From NCBI GenBank assembly GCA_022750155.1, contig JAKIWG010000024.1, positions 1-35,464 of the forward strand: a DNA stretch of 35,464 nt, written 5' to 3'. This stretch comes from Thermoplasmata archaeon (GTDB lineage Archaea > Thermoplasmatota > Thermoplasmata > Lutacidiplasmatales > UBA184). A program made the position numbers and the translations under genes. The notes below the pieces were generated by a model that was given only the letters and a program-made list of their open reading frames with translations, was not told where the DNA came from and made no database searches. Shown here one piece after another: positions 1 through 7,891 of the stretch. Every line of letters begins with the position of its first letter. Position 1 is the stretch's first letter.

Positions 1-21
1 AGGCGCCAGATTCGAGATCTG

Positions 22-327
22 GTGGTGCGTATGCATCGCGGGAGTTCAAAGGACGCTCGGCCACACGAGCCGGCGTCGGAGATTCTCCCCCTCAGCGCCT
101 CCCCTCCCGGGACGATCTCGGTCGTGTTCGACTTCGAGCGGGCCGGTTCGACGAACCGCCGGACCGTGGAGTTGGCGTGCGGCATCCCGTTGCGGGTGGC
201 GCTACGCCAGTTGGGCCAGGCCGCCGAGGGCTGCGCCGTGCTGGAGGGTGGGCGATCGTTGCCCCTCGACACCCCGCTCGAACGCTCGACCCGCCTCACC
301 GTCCTCCCGACGTTCTCCGGCGGCTGA
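22..327 (+). CDS. MoaD/ThiS/SAMP-like ubiquitin-fold protein (5' end uncertain)
   Basis: A small beta-grasp protein of the MoaD/ThiS/SAMP type. These act as sulfur carriers for molybdopterin, thiamine or tRNA thiolation, or as protein modifiers in archaea, after an E1-like enzyme activates their C-terminal glycine. The visible support is a predicted beta-strand start (ISVVFDFE), a hydrophobic pattern across about 70 residues, and a C-terminus ending in Ser-Gly-Gly immediately before the stop, as the family requires. The first 30 or so residues are low-complexity and not part of the fold. The reading frame has no stop between base 1 and base 22, so the gene could begin before the window; in-frame starts are GTG at 22 and 25 and ATG at 31. 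The E1 partner is not in the window. Whether it serves the molybdenum enzyme operon at 7.5-13.1 kb cannot be told. Confidence 0.6.
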   Translation: MVRMHRGSSKDARPHEPASEILPLSASPPGTISVVFDFERAGSTNRRTVELACGIPLRVALRQLGQAAEGCAVLEGGRSLPLDTPLERSTRLTVLPTFSGG

Positions 328-417
328 GCCGGATATACGCGGCCCGGCCAACTCGAAGGAGTTATGCCATAGTCAGGTCGTCTATGAGACGGGCGCGCGA
401 ATCTCGCGGGAGCTCAT

Positions 418-1713
418 TTGACTGCTGCTTGTCCCATCTGCGATGAGCCGATCCAGGAGCCGGCCTCCCACTGCGGTGCCTGCGGCTTCCCGACGGCCCT
501 GTCGTCGGACGCCCTCAAGGTCCGGGGGGAACCGGAGGCCCCCCCCAAGACCGAACGGGCCGACTCGACGGACCCCGCCCGTCCCCTCGCACGGGGGCCC
601 TCGAGCGCGCGGGACGCCCAGGCCGAGCTCAGTCACCGCGTCGCGATGGAATTGAAGGAGAACCTCGCCCTCCTTCGCCAGCTGGGCGGCGACCAGCGCG
701 ACATCACCAGCGAGATGAGCCAGGCGGCGCTGATCCAGGCGGACGGTCGGGTGGGAGAGGCCCTCGGGCTCCTAAGGGACGCCCAGTCCCGGGTCGTCCT
801 CCGCACGGCCGAACTGTTCGAACGGCGCCTGAAGGAGCTGGGGGCGCGTCAACAGACCCTCACGAAAGAGGGCGTGGGCGCCGATTTCTCGGCCGAGACC
901 AAGACCATCCACGAGGAGTTCGACGCCGGAAAACGGCGCGAATCGCTCGAGCGGATGATCCAGATCGACCAGCAGCTCTCGCGGGTCGAGGCCGATTGGC
1001 GGGGGCTGCGCAGCCTGCTCCAGCAGATCGAAGCCCTTCGAGAGGCCTCGGAAAGCGCGGGGAGCCCCAACTCGGAGGTCGAGTCCGACCTCGCCGAGGT
1101 GCGGCGTCTGCTCCAACAGCCGAACGTGAGCCCGGAGTCGCTCGATACCGCGGCCCAGGTGGCGGCCCGCGCCCTGATGTTGCTCCACGAAGCGCTTCCC
1201 GTGACCCTGGAAGAGGAGCTCGAGCGCCACCGGGCGACCCTCGCCAACTTCCCTCAGGAGACCGAGGCGTCGCGGCAGGGCCGCGCGCTCCATGCCGAGG
1301 CGTCGCGCCACCTGCGACGCGGGCGCCTGGCCGACGCGAGCCAGCGGCTTCGAGAACTTCGCCGCGTCATCCGATCGCTCGGCCCGGTTCCCCTCGCCTC
1401 GCCCCACCCCGCCGACGAGGCGCCTTCGGGACCGGAATCGGAGGCGACCTCGCCCCGTAACGCGCCGTCGCGGCCCGGCGGGACGGACGTTCCGGTGGCC
1501 GCGGAAGACCCGCTGGGCCGCCTGCTGCAGAAGGCCCGTGGACTCGCCGCCCGGGTGCGGACCCTTCCACCGGACTCGGAGGTGGCGTTCGAAGCCGCTT
1601 CGGAGATCCGAAGGGCCACAGAGCTTTTGCGCGCACGCAAACTGGAGGAAGCCGACCTGACCTTGACCCGGCTCATGCACACCCTCGATACCGAACACCC
1701 CGCGGAGGCCTGA
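418..1713 (+). CDS. Zinc-ribbon protein with long helical/coiled-coil body
   Basis: A 431-residue protein of unknown function. Residues 5-22 form a compact zinc ribbon (Cys5, Cys8, Cys19, Cys22). A charged, proline-containing linker follows to about residue 70. From about 75 to 310 the protein is rich in Glu, Arg, Leu and Ala with heptad-like spacing and no transmembrane segment, so it is predicted soluble and coiled-coil. After a second Pro/Ser/Glu linker (about 320-365) comes a last helical hairpin (about 368-425) that resembles a segment in the C-terminal half of the next gene. TTG at 418 is the only start-type codon after the upstream in-frame stop (385-387), and it directly precedes the ribbon. 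The next gene begins 4 bases after the stop, so the two are surely cotranscribed. The composition suggests a scaffold, but no catalytic motif is visible. Confidence 0.75.
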   Translation: MTAACPICDEPIQEPASHCGACGFPTALSSDALKVRGEPEAPPKTERADSTDPARPLARGPSSARDAQAELSHRVAMELKENLALLRQLGGDQRDITSEMSQAALIQADGRVGEALGLLRDAQSRVVLRTAELFERRLKELGARQQTLTKEGVGADFSAETKTIHEEFDAGKRRESLERMIQIDQQLSRVEADWRGLRSLLQQIEALREASESAGSPNSEVESDLAEVRRLLQQPNVSPESLDTAAQVAARALMLLHEALPVTLEEELERHRATLANFPQETEASRQGRALHAEASRHLRRGRLADASQRLRELRRVIRSLGPVPLASPHPADEAPSGPESEATSPRNAPSRPGGTDVPVAAEDPLGRLLQKARGLAARVRTLPPDSEVAFEAASEIRRATELLRARKLEEADLTLTRLMHTLDTEHPAEA

Positions 1714-1717
1714 AGCG

Positions 1718-2680
1718 TTGGCCGCTCCGGCGGGGCCCGCGGAGCTCGAGGCCCGGTTGAATACGCTGGTCTCCCGGGCCCAGGGTCTCGAGACGGAGGG
1801 GCTCAGCTTCCCGACCGCCCAGATCCAGGGGGCCTTCCGGGAAGCCCTCGTCCAACGGGACCTCGACCGGGCGACGACGGTGCTGAAGCGGGGAGAAGCG
1901 ATCCTCTCGAAGGCCACCCAGGACTGGACCTGGGTGAGCGAGCTCCTGCGTCGGGCGGACGAACTGAGGAGCCTCGCGACTTCGCTCGGAGTGGATGTCG
2001 CTCATCTGGACAGCCGGGTCGGGAACGCCCGAGAGCAGCTCCGCAGTGCCCCGCTCTCCGCCGGGTCGCTCGAGAAAGCCGCCGCGAGCGCCTCGCTCGC
2101 CCTCGCCGTCCTGAGCGACGCGATCCCGAAATTCTGCGTCCAAGAGGCGCAGCGCCTCGGGGGGACGATCCGTTCGGCCCGGGACCGAGGCGAGGACGTG
2201 ACGGAATCGACCCGGGCGCTCTCGAGCCTCATGCAGGCGATCCAGGAGGAGCACCTGCCCGTCACCGCGGCTCGGCTGATCCAGGCCCGCCAGGCGGTGG
2301 GCCGGATCCCGCGCGCGCCGGCCGTCGCGACGATCCCGGACGAGGAGGAGGAAGAGATCCTGATGGAGGCCCGGAACCTCGCCCGCCGCCTGCATCGGAT
2401 CAAGGGCAAGGCGCACGACGCCCAGAGCGCCGCCCGACTCATGACCCAGGTCCGTGCGGCGCTGAGCGAGGACCGGCGGTTCGGCACTCCCGAGGAAGAG
2501 ATCGAGGAACTGTGGACCGAGGTGGACCGGATCACCCGGGAACGCGCCGAGGCCGCCGTCAGCGCTCCGGTGGTGGAGGTTCCCGTGGCGGTCCCCGTCG
2601 AGGCCGAACCGGAAGCGCCTCCCCCTCCCGAACCGGCACGCTCCAGCCGGGCCCGTGCGGCGCGAACCGCCCGACCGTAA
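1718..2680 (+). CDS. Helical/coiled-coil partner protein, unknown function
   Basis: A 320-residue, almost wholly helical protein, cotranscribed with the preceding zinc-ribbon gene (4-base gap, TTG start). Residues 1-205 are Ala/Leu/Arg/Glu-rich with repeated patterns such as LxxLxxxAxxL. The segment around residues 213-255 (LMEARNLARRLHRIKG onwards) looks related to the C-terminal hairpin of the upstream protein (LLQKARGLAARVRTLP), which suggests the pair share a repeated structural unit or arose by duplication. The last 45 residues are Val/Pro/Glu-rich followed by a basic Arg/Ala tail, probably disordered and perhaps nucleic-acid or protein binding. No zinc ribbon, signal peptide or catalytic motif is seen. 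Function is unknown. Confidence 0.72.
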   Translation: MAAPAGPAELEARLNTLVSRAQGLETEGLSFPTAQIQGAFREALVQRDLDRATTVLKRGEAILSKATQDWTWVSELLRRADELRSLATSLGVDVAHLDSRVGNAREQLRSAPLSAGSLEKAAASASLALAVLSDAIPKFCVQEAQRLGGTIRSARDRGEDVTESTRALSSLMQAIQEEHLPVTAARLIQARQAVGRIPRAPAVATIPDEEEEEILMEARNLARRLHRIKGKAHDAQSAARLMTQVRAALSEDRRFGTPEEEIEELWTEVDRITRERAEAAVSAPVVEVPVAVPVEAEPEAPPPPEPARSSRARAARTARP

Positions 2681-2682
2681 TC

Positions 2683-2690
2683 TTTTAATA
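2683..2690 (+). promoter_or_regulatory. TATA-like box for the gar1-tfb operon
   Basis: An A/T-only octamer (TTTTAATA) in GC-rich DNA just after the preceding stop codon. Its first base is 32 bases before the TTG at 2715, the same spacing as at other leaderless genes in this window. A second box (TTTATA, 2705-2710) lies closer and would suit a start at the GTG codons 2754/2757, so two start sites are possible. Confidence 0.55.
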
Positions 2691-2714
2691 CCTATCGCAA
2701 ATCGTTTATACCAC

Positions 2715-3011
2715 TTGGCTCGGCCGGGAGTTCGCGCGGAACCGCGCGACCGAGTGGTGGGCGTGGTCACGGCGATTACGCCGGCGGGGCAATGGACCGT
2801 GCGCGCCCCGGGTCCGTCGTTCGCTCCGGAAGGAACCCCGGTCGCCGACGTCTCGGGACGGCTGGGCGGCCGGGTGGTGCGCGTCTTCGGACCGGTCTCC
2901 CGACCGTACCTTTCCGTCCGCCCTCGCCGGGCACCGAAGGCGAGCGAGGCGGCGGCGTTGATCGGGTCATCCGTGTACCGGGAGGCCAGGAGGACCGATG
3001 CAACAGGATGA
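2715..3011 (+). CDS. gar1: H/ACA RNA-protein complex component Gar1
   Basis: Gar1 is a small beta-barrel subunit of the archaeal H/ACA RNP, which with Cbf5, Nop10 and L7Ae pseudouridylates RNA. The core is the stretch beginning [13 protein letters not shown] and continuing through a [11 protein letters not shown] segment to PYLSVRPR, which follows the archaeal Gar1 pattern of G+V..I...G...V, then G.V...FGPV..PY..V+P. TTG at 2715 gives 98 residues and sits 32 bases after a TATA-like box; GTG at 2754 or 2757 would give a protein nearer the usual 75-85 residues. The 3' end overlaps the tfb start by 14 bases. A gar1-tfb pairing is common in archaea and supports the call. The C-terminal 25 residues after the barrel are variable. 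Confidence 0.8.
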   Translation: MARPGVRAEPRDRVVGVVTAITPAGQWTVRAPGPSFAPEGTPVADVSGRLGGRVVRVFGPVSRPYLSVRPRRAPKASEAAALIGSSVYREARRTDATG

Positions 3012-3966
3012 GGCGGCCAGCAACGGCAAGGAGAACGCCCAACGGTCGACCGACGTCGCGGTCCCCACGCGTTGTTCGAACTGCGGGTCCACCCACCTGA
3101 CCCGGGATTACGAGAAGGGCGAACTCGTCTGTGACGAGTGCGGGCTCGTCCTCGAGGAGGGGATGATCGACCAGGGGCCGGAGTGGCGGGCCTTCGACGC
3201 CGAGCAGGGCGAGAAGCGCACCAGGACCGGGGCCCCCACGACGCTCACGATCCACGACAAGGGCCTGTCGACGGAGATCGGGTGGAAGAACCGGGACCCG
3301 TACGGTAAGTCGATCCCCACCCGCAACCGGGCCCAACTCTACCGACTCCGCAAATGGCAGCGCCGGATCCGCGTCTCTAACGCGACGGAACGCAACCTCG
3401 CCTTCGCCCTCGCCGAACTCGACCGCATCGCCTCGTCGATGGCGCTCCCCCGTAACGTACGCGAGACCGCGGCCATGATCTATCGAAAGGCGGTCAACCG
3501 CAACCTCATCCGGGGCCGCTCGATCGAGGGGGTCGTCGCCGCCTCGCTCTACGGAAGCTGCCGGCAGTGCAACGTACCCCGGACCCTCGACGAGATCGCG
3601 AGCAAGTCGCGCATCGGCCGCAAGGAGATCGGACGGACGTACCGGTTCATGACCCGCGAGCTCAAGCTCAAGCTGATGCCCACCAAGCCGCAGGATTACA
3701 TCCAGCGCTTCTGCTCGGAGCTCAAGCTCAAGGGCGAGATCCAGACCCGGGCGAACGAGATCCTCAAGGAGGCGACGGAGCGCGAGCTCACGAGCGGGCG
3801 AGGCCCCACCGGCGTCGCCGCCGCGGCGATCTACATCGCGTCCGTCCAGTGTGGCGAACGGCGGACCCAGCGGGAGGTCGCCGAGGTCGCGGGCGTCACC
3901 GAGGTCACCATCCGCAACCGGTACAAGGAGCTCACCGAGAAGCTCAACCTCCGCGTCATGCTCTGA
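2998..3966 (+). CDS. tfb: Transcription initiation factor B (TFB/TFIIB)
   Basis: TFB binds TBP-TATA complexes and recruits archaeal RNA polymerase. The 322-residue length is normal. Residues 26-48 form the N-terminal zinc ribbon (Cys26, Cys29, Cys45, Cys48). The B-reader/linker region (about 55-115) contains the conserved EWRAFD and the segment [19 protein letters not shown]. Two cyclin folds follow (about 120-215 and 220-315), each ending in a helix-turn-helix; the first contains [19 protein letters not shown] and the second contains [20 protein letters not shown], which recognises the BRE element. The ATG at 2998 overlaps the end of gar1, and tldD starts 9 bases after the stop. This appears to be a complete, canonical TFB; whether the genome has others is unknown. 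Confidence 0.97.
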   Translation: MQQDEAASNGKENAQRSTDVAVPTRCSNCGSTHLTRDYEKGELVCDECGLVLEEGMIDQGPEWRAFDAEQGEKRTRTGAPTTLTIHDKGLSTEIGWKNRDPYGKSIPTRNRAQLYRLRKWQRRIRVSNATERNLAFALAELDRIASSMALPRNVRETAAMIYRKAVNRNLIRGRSIEGVVAASLYGSCRQCNVPRTLDEIASKSRIGRKEIGRTYRFMTRELKLKLMPTKPQDYIQRFCSELKLKGEIQTRANEILKEATERELTSGRGPTGVAAAAIYIASVQCGERRTQREVAEVAGVTEVTIRNRYKELTEKLNLRVML

Positions 3967-3975
3967 GGGGATGCC

Positions 3976-5424
3976 GTGGAGCCGCTCCTCAACGCCGGGC
4001 TGCGCGCCGCGCTGACCGGGGACGTCGTCTACGCAGACGTCCGCGTCGTCTCCCCGCATCGCTACGAGCACCTCGCGGTGCGCAACGGAGAAGCGAGCGC
4101 GCTGACCTCCTCCAACCGGGCGGGGATCGGGGTCCGCGTCCGCACCAAGCTCGCTTGGGGGTTCGCCACCGCGAACGAGCTCGACGAGGCGACCGCGCGC
4201 GCCGTCGCCCGGAAGGCGGTACGGGCGGCCCAGGCGGCGGGGCGCACGAGCCGGACCCCCCTGGTCGTCACCGAGGAGCAAGGACCGGAGAACGGTCGGT
4301 ATGAGTCCCCCGTCGGCCTCGACCCGTTCGAGGTCGACCGGGCGGAAAAACTGCAACTGCTCACCGACACGGAGCGGGCGCTCCACGTTCACCCGTCGGT
4401 GAAGAGCGGCCACGCCCAGTTCCAGGCGTGGCGGGAGGTCAAGTGGTTCGCCTCCTCCGAAGGGGTGCGATATCGCTCCTCGATCACGCACGTCGGCGCC
4501 GGCATCGACGCCACCGCGGTCTCCGGGGGCGAGGTCCAGCGCCGAAGCGCTCCGACCTCCTTTGGCGGGGATTACCGCCAGGCCGGCTGGGAGTTCGTCC
4601 GGGACCTCGACCTTCCGTCCCTCGCGCCGACGGTAGGGAGGGAGGCCGTGGCCCTGCTCACCGCGCCCGTGTGCCCTACCTCGACGACGACCCTGGTCCT
4701 CGCCTCCGACCAGCTGGCCCTGCAGGTCCACGAGTCGGTCGGGCACGCCACCGAGCTCGACCGCATCCTCGGGATGGAGGCCGGCTACGCCGGCACGTCG
4801 TTCCTCTCGGTCACCGACCGCACGAAGCTCCGCTACGGGAGCGAGGCGATGAACATCGTCGCCGATGCCACCGAACCCGGTGGCTTGGGCACCTTCGCCT
4901 GGGACGACGAGGGCGTGCCCGCGCAGCGCACCACCCTCGTGGACCACGGACGGCTCGTCGGGTTCCTGACCTCCCGCGAGACGGCGGCCGCGATCGGCCA
5001 GCGGCATTCCGGTGCCACCGTCCGGGCCGACAGCTTCCACCGGGGACCCCTCATCCGGATGACGAACATCGACCTCCTCCCGGGGGACCATTCCTTCGCC
5101 GAGCTCCTGGAGGGCGTCAAGGACGGGGTCTACCTCGCCACGAACCGGTCGTGGTCGATCGACGACAAACGGCTCAACTTCCAATTCGGCACCGAGGCGG
5201 GCTGGCGGATCCATAACGGGGAGCTGGCCGGCCTGGTGCGCAACCCGATCTACGCGGGCATGACGCCGAAATTCTGGGCCTCGATGGACGAGGTCGGGGA
5301 TGCCTCGACCTGGCATCTGTGGGGGGTCCCGAACTGCGGCAAGGGGCAGCCGAGCCAGGTCGCCCGCGTGGGCCACGGCGCCCCCGCCGCCCGGTTCCGC
5401 GGCGTCAGCCTGAGGGGCCGCTAG
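3976..5424 (+). CDS. tldD: TldD-family metalloprotease subunit
   Basis: TldD is the catalytic half of the TldD/TldE (PmbA) heterodimeric zinc protease, which in bacteria processes microcin B17 and degrades CcdA; its archaeal substrates are not known. The 482-residue protein carries the HExxxH zinc motif HESVGH at residues 252-257 and the C-terminal signature with Asn-Cys-Gly-Lys-Gly followed by VxHGxPxxRFR, both hallmarks of TldD rather than TldE. Translation starts at GTG 3976, 9 bases after tfb, and the gene is followed after 2 bases by its partner tldE, so both subunits should be made together. The zinc-binding residues are intact and the length is typical. Confidence 0.93.
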   Translation: MEPLLNAGLRAALTGDVVYADVRVVSPHRYEHLAVRNGEASALTSSNRAGIGVRVRTKLAWGFATANELDEATARAVARKAVRAAQAAGRTSRTPLVVTEEQGPENGRYESPVGLDPFEVDRAEKLQLLTDTERALHVHPSVKSGHAQFQAWREVKWFASSEGVRYRSSITHVGAGIDATAVSGGEVQRRSAPTSFGGDYRQAGWEFVRDLDLPSLAPTVGREAVALLTAPVCPTSTTTLVLASDQLALQVHESVGHATELDRILGMEAGYAGTSFLSVTDRTKLRYGSEAMNIVADATEPGGLGTFAWDDEGVPAQRTTLVDHGRLVGFLTSRETAAAIGQRHSGATVRADSFHRGPLIRMTNIDLLPGDHSFAELLEGVKDGVYLATNRSWSIDDKRLNFQFGTEAGWRIHNGELAGLVRNPIYAGMTPKFWASMDEVGDASTWHLWGVPNCGKGQPSQVARVGHGAPAARFRGVSLRGR

Positions 5425-5426
5425 CG

Positions 5427-6800
5427 ATGTCGGGGGACGAGGCTCGCTCGCTCCGCCTGCTCGCCGATACATTGGCGGCGTTGCCTCCCGGCGCCGACGC
5501 CGACGCCCGACTCACGGGCGGCGAGTGGGGCACGATGCGGTTCGCGAACGGCCGCATCCACCAGCCGCACCTCGAGCATTCCCGACTGCTCTCGCTGCGC
5601 GTCGCCTCCGACCTGCGCCTAGGGACGGCGACCACCACCGACCTGACGCCGGAGGGCGTCAAGGAGGTCGTCCGCCAGGCCCTCGCGATCGCCGCGATCT
5701 CCCCGGTGGAGCGTAAGTTCCCCGGATTCCCGGCGGGCTCGAAGAACCCGAAGCCCGTCGCCTTCTCGGAGGCCACGGCCCGCCTCACGCCGGAGGCCCA
5801 GGGCCGGATCGCCGCGGCGGCGCTGAACGCGGCCCACGCGGCGATCCCGGATAGCCGCGTCTCCGGTGTCGTGAACGCGGGCCAGGAGTTCATCGCCGTC
5901 GCAAACACCTCAGGCCTGTCGAGATTCTCCCGCCGCAGCGTGATCCAGTCGAGTGTGCTCGTGGAGCGTCCCACCGCCGACCCTCCGGTATCCGGGTGGT
6001 CGGAGGGGGCTCATTGGGATGCACGGGAACTCGATGCCGCGGCATTGGGTCGGGAGGCCGCGTCGCGCGTCGCGACCACCGCCCCGGCCTCGGTCAAGCC
6101 GGGCAAGTACCGCGTCCTCCTCGGGGGCTCGGCGGCCTCCGAACTCATCGGATACCTCGGCTACCTCGGGTTCAACGGGCACGGGGAGGAAGAGGGATGG
6201 AGCTGCCTCGCCAAGAAGCGCGGGCGCCGGACGCTACCGGAATCCATGACCATCATCGACGAGGGACGCTCACCGTATTCGATCCCCCAGGCGATCGACT
6301 ACGAAGGGGTGGAGAAACGTCGGACGCCGCTCATCGAATCCGGCGTCGCCCGTGCCGCCGTCACGGACCTGGTCACCGCCGGACGCCTCGGGGTCTCCAC
6401 GAGCGGCCATGGGCTGCCGCCGGAGTCCCCGTTCGGGGAATGGGGGCCGATCCCGACGCAGGTGCGCCTCCTCGGCGGCGACGCCCGGGAGGAGGAGATG
6501 ATCCGCGAGACGCGCCGGGGCATCCTCGTCACACGGTTCCATTACGTGCGGGTCGTGCACCCGGGCCAGTCGATCCTCACGGGCATGACGCGGGACGGGA
6601 CCTACCAGATCGAGAAGGGGGAGGTGACGCGTCCCCTTCGGAACCTGCGGTTCACCGAAAGCATCCTCGCCTCGCTCGGCAAGGCCGAGATGTGGGGCCG
6701 CGCCGGCCGCCGATACAGCGACGAGCGTGGCGGAGCCACCGTCACCTCCCCGTCCCTGCTCACCGGTGCGTTCCGGTTCACCTCGTCCACCCTGTTCTGA
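5427..6800 (+). CDS. tldE: TldE/PmbA-family protease partner
   Basis: The non-catalytic-type partner of TldD (PmbA/TldE). The two homologues assemble into a barrel with the active site inside. The protein is 457 residues from ATG 5427, which is 2 bases after the tldD stop; an earlier in-frame start at 5319 would lie inside tldD and is not favoured. It shows the family layout: an N-terminal domain with conserved RFANGRIHQ-type strand and LRLGTATT segment, then a C-terminal domain with the ESMTIIDEG and YVRVVHPGQSILTGMTRDGTY segments. No HExxxH motif is present, which separates it from TldD. The purN start follows 9 bases later, preceded by a GGAG sequence. Confidence 0.9.
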   Translation: MSGDEARSLRLLADTLAALPPGADADARLTGGEWGTMRFANGRIHQPHLEHSRLLSLRVASDLRLGTATTTDLTPEGVKEVVRQALAIAAISPVERKFPGFPAGSKNPKPVAFSEATARLTPEAQGRIAAAALNAAHAAIPDSRVSGVVNAGQEFIAVANTSGLSRFSRRSVIQSSVLVERPTADPPVSGWSEGAHWDARELDAAALGREAASRVATTAPASVKPGKYRVLLGGSAASELIGYLGYLGFNGHGEEEGWSCLAKKRGRRTLPESMTIIDEGRSPYSIPQAIDYEGVEKRRTPLIESGVARAAVTDLVTAGRLGVSTSGHGLPPESPFGEWGPIPTQVRLLGGDAREEEMIRETRRGILVTRFHYVRVVHPGQSILTGMTRDGTYQIEKGEVTRPLRNLRFTESILASLGKAEMWGRAGRRYSDERGGATVTSPSLLTGAFRFTSSTLF

Positions 6801-6809
6801 CGGAGAGGG

Positions 6810-7463
6810 GTGACGGGTCCGGTCGCCCGCGACCTCGCCGTCGCGGTCATGGTCTCGGGAGAAGGAACGACCCTTGAGGCCGTCACGGAGGCGCTGGCCC
6901 GGGAGGGCGTCGCGGCCCGGGTCGTCGCCGTCGTCTCCAACCGCTCGAACGCCCTCGCCGTCGCGCGGGCGATGCGGCTCGGCCTCGCCGTCGAAACGTT
7001 CACGACCCGCGGCCGCGACCCGGGGGGGTGGGCCGACGACGTCACCGAATACCTGCGGTCGAAGGACGTCGACGTGGTCGTACTGGCCGGCTTCCTCGCG
7101 ATCCTGCCCGCCCGTTTCGTCCGCGAATGGCGGGGACGAGTGATCAACCTCCATCCATCGCTCCTGCCGCTCTATGGCGGCAAGGGAATGTTCGGCGTGC
7201 ACGTGCTCGAGGCCGTGCTCCGTGACGGCGCCCGGGAGACCGGGGCCACGGTGCATCTCGTCACGGAGCGGGTCGATGGGGGTCCGGTGCTCCTCCAGCG
7301 GCGGATCCCCGTCGAACCGGGAGACACGGCGGCTTCGCTGCGGCAACGCCTGCGGCCCGTCGAGGTGTCGGTCCTCGTCGAAGTGCTCGGTCACTTCGCG
7401 GACCGGAGCTGGCCGCTTCCCTACGACCCCGACCGTCCCGGGACCGGCGGATCCGGTTACTGA
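6810..7463 (+). CDS. purN: Phosphoribosylglycinamide formyltransferase (PurN)
   Basis: PurN transfers a formyl group from 10-formyltetrahydrofolate to GAR in step three of purine synthesis. The 217-residue protein has the Rossmann-like start with MVSGEGTTLEA, close to the usual SGxGSN(L) phosphate-binding loop, and the catalytic triad in its normal context: Asn113 and His115 in VINLHPSLLP and Asp156 in VTERVDGGPVLLQ. The formyl-folate binding region VVVLAGFLAILP is also present. GTG at 6810 is preceded by GGAG. It is the last gene of the gar1-tfb-tldD-tldE-purN run. Its stop overlaps, tail to tail, the last 7 bases of the minus-strand ParB/SerK-like gene. The C-terminal 15 residues are short and Pro/Gly-rich. 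Confidence 0.93.
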   Translation: MTGPVARDLAVAVMVSGEGTTLEAVTEALAREGVAARVVAVVSNRSNALAVARAMRLGLAVETFTTRGRDPGGWADDVTEYLRSKDVDVVVLAGFLAILPARFVREWRGRVINLHPSLLPLYGGKGMFGVHVLEAVLRDGARETGATVHLVTERVDGGPVLLQRRIPVEPGDTAASLRQRLRPVEVSVLVEVLGHFADRSWPLPYDPDRPGTGGSGY

Positions 7464-7891
7464 GCGCCCCGAGGGGCCCGGCGCCGGCCCTCGGGGAGGA
7501 GCTCGGAGAGCGGAGTGGGGTGGGGGGGAACTTCGGAGGGCAACGAATGCTTGGTCGTCTTCGGGGGGAACGGCCGTGCGGATCGGGCGCGTTCGATGAC
7601 CTCCGCCTTGGTCAGGACCGGGCCGGGAGACCATCGGTCGAGCTCGACGCGCGGGTCGTCGTAGGAGACGACCCACGCGGGCACCCGGACCGCCCCGATC
7701 TTTTTCAACGCCGTGAACCGGTGGTGACCGTTGAGGATGACGTGGCTGCCCTCGGCCACCCAGATCGGCTCCCGGACCACCCCCTGGCGCTCGATCTCCC
7801 TCGCCAACCGTTCGACCTGGACCGGGTCGATCTCCTCGTGGACCGAAAGCGAGGCGATCTCCAGGAGGCGGAATTCCGGGGGCTTGGTCAT
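7457..7891 (-). CDS. ParB/sulfiredoxin-superfamily protein, SerK-like
   Basis: A 144-residue protein with a ParB-like N-terminal fold. Residues 54-58 are NGHHR, the counterpart of the DGHHR motif that binds nucleotide in this superfamily, followed by LKKIGAVRVPAWVV. Residues 109-115 are PPKTTKH. From memory, the free-serine kinase SerK of Thermococcus has both a DGHHR motif and a C-terminal PKTT+H segment, so this looks like a shortened SerK relative lacking the middle domain; ParB partition proteins do not have that tail. A kinase activity is therefore possible but unproven. The gene overlaps the stop of the FAD subunit gene by 4 bases (ATGA), so it is translated as the last gene of the molybdenum hydroxylase operon, and it converges on purN. 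Confidence 0.75.
   Translation of the reverse strand: MTKPPEFRLLEIASLSVHEEIDPVQVERLAREIERQGVVREPIWVAEGSHVILNGHHRFTALKKIGAVRVPAWVVSYDDPRVELDRWSPGPVLTKAEVIERARSARPFPPKTTKHSLPSEVPPHPTPLSELLPEGRRRAPRGAQ

Noticed and set aside
2776-5472. 898-codon minus-strand open frame opposite tfb and tldD
   Set aside because: It is antisense to two unmistakable genes, has Arg/Gly/Pro-rich low-complexity sequence and no domain; high GC makes such long shadow frames common.
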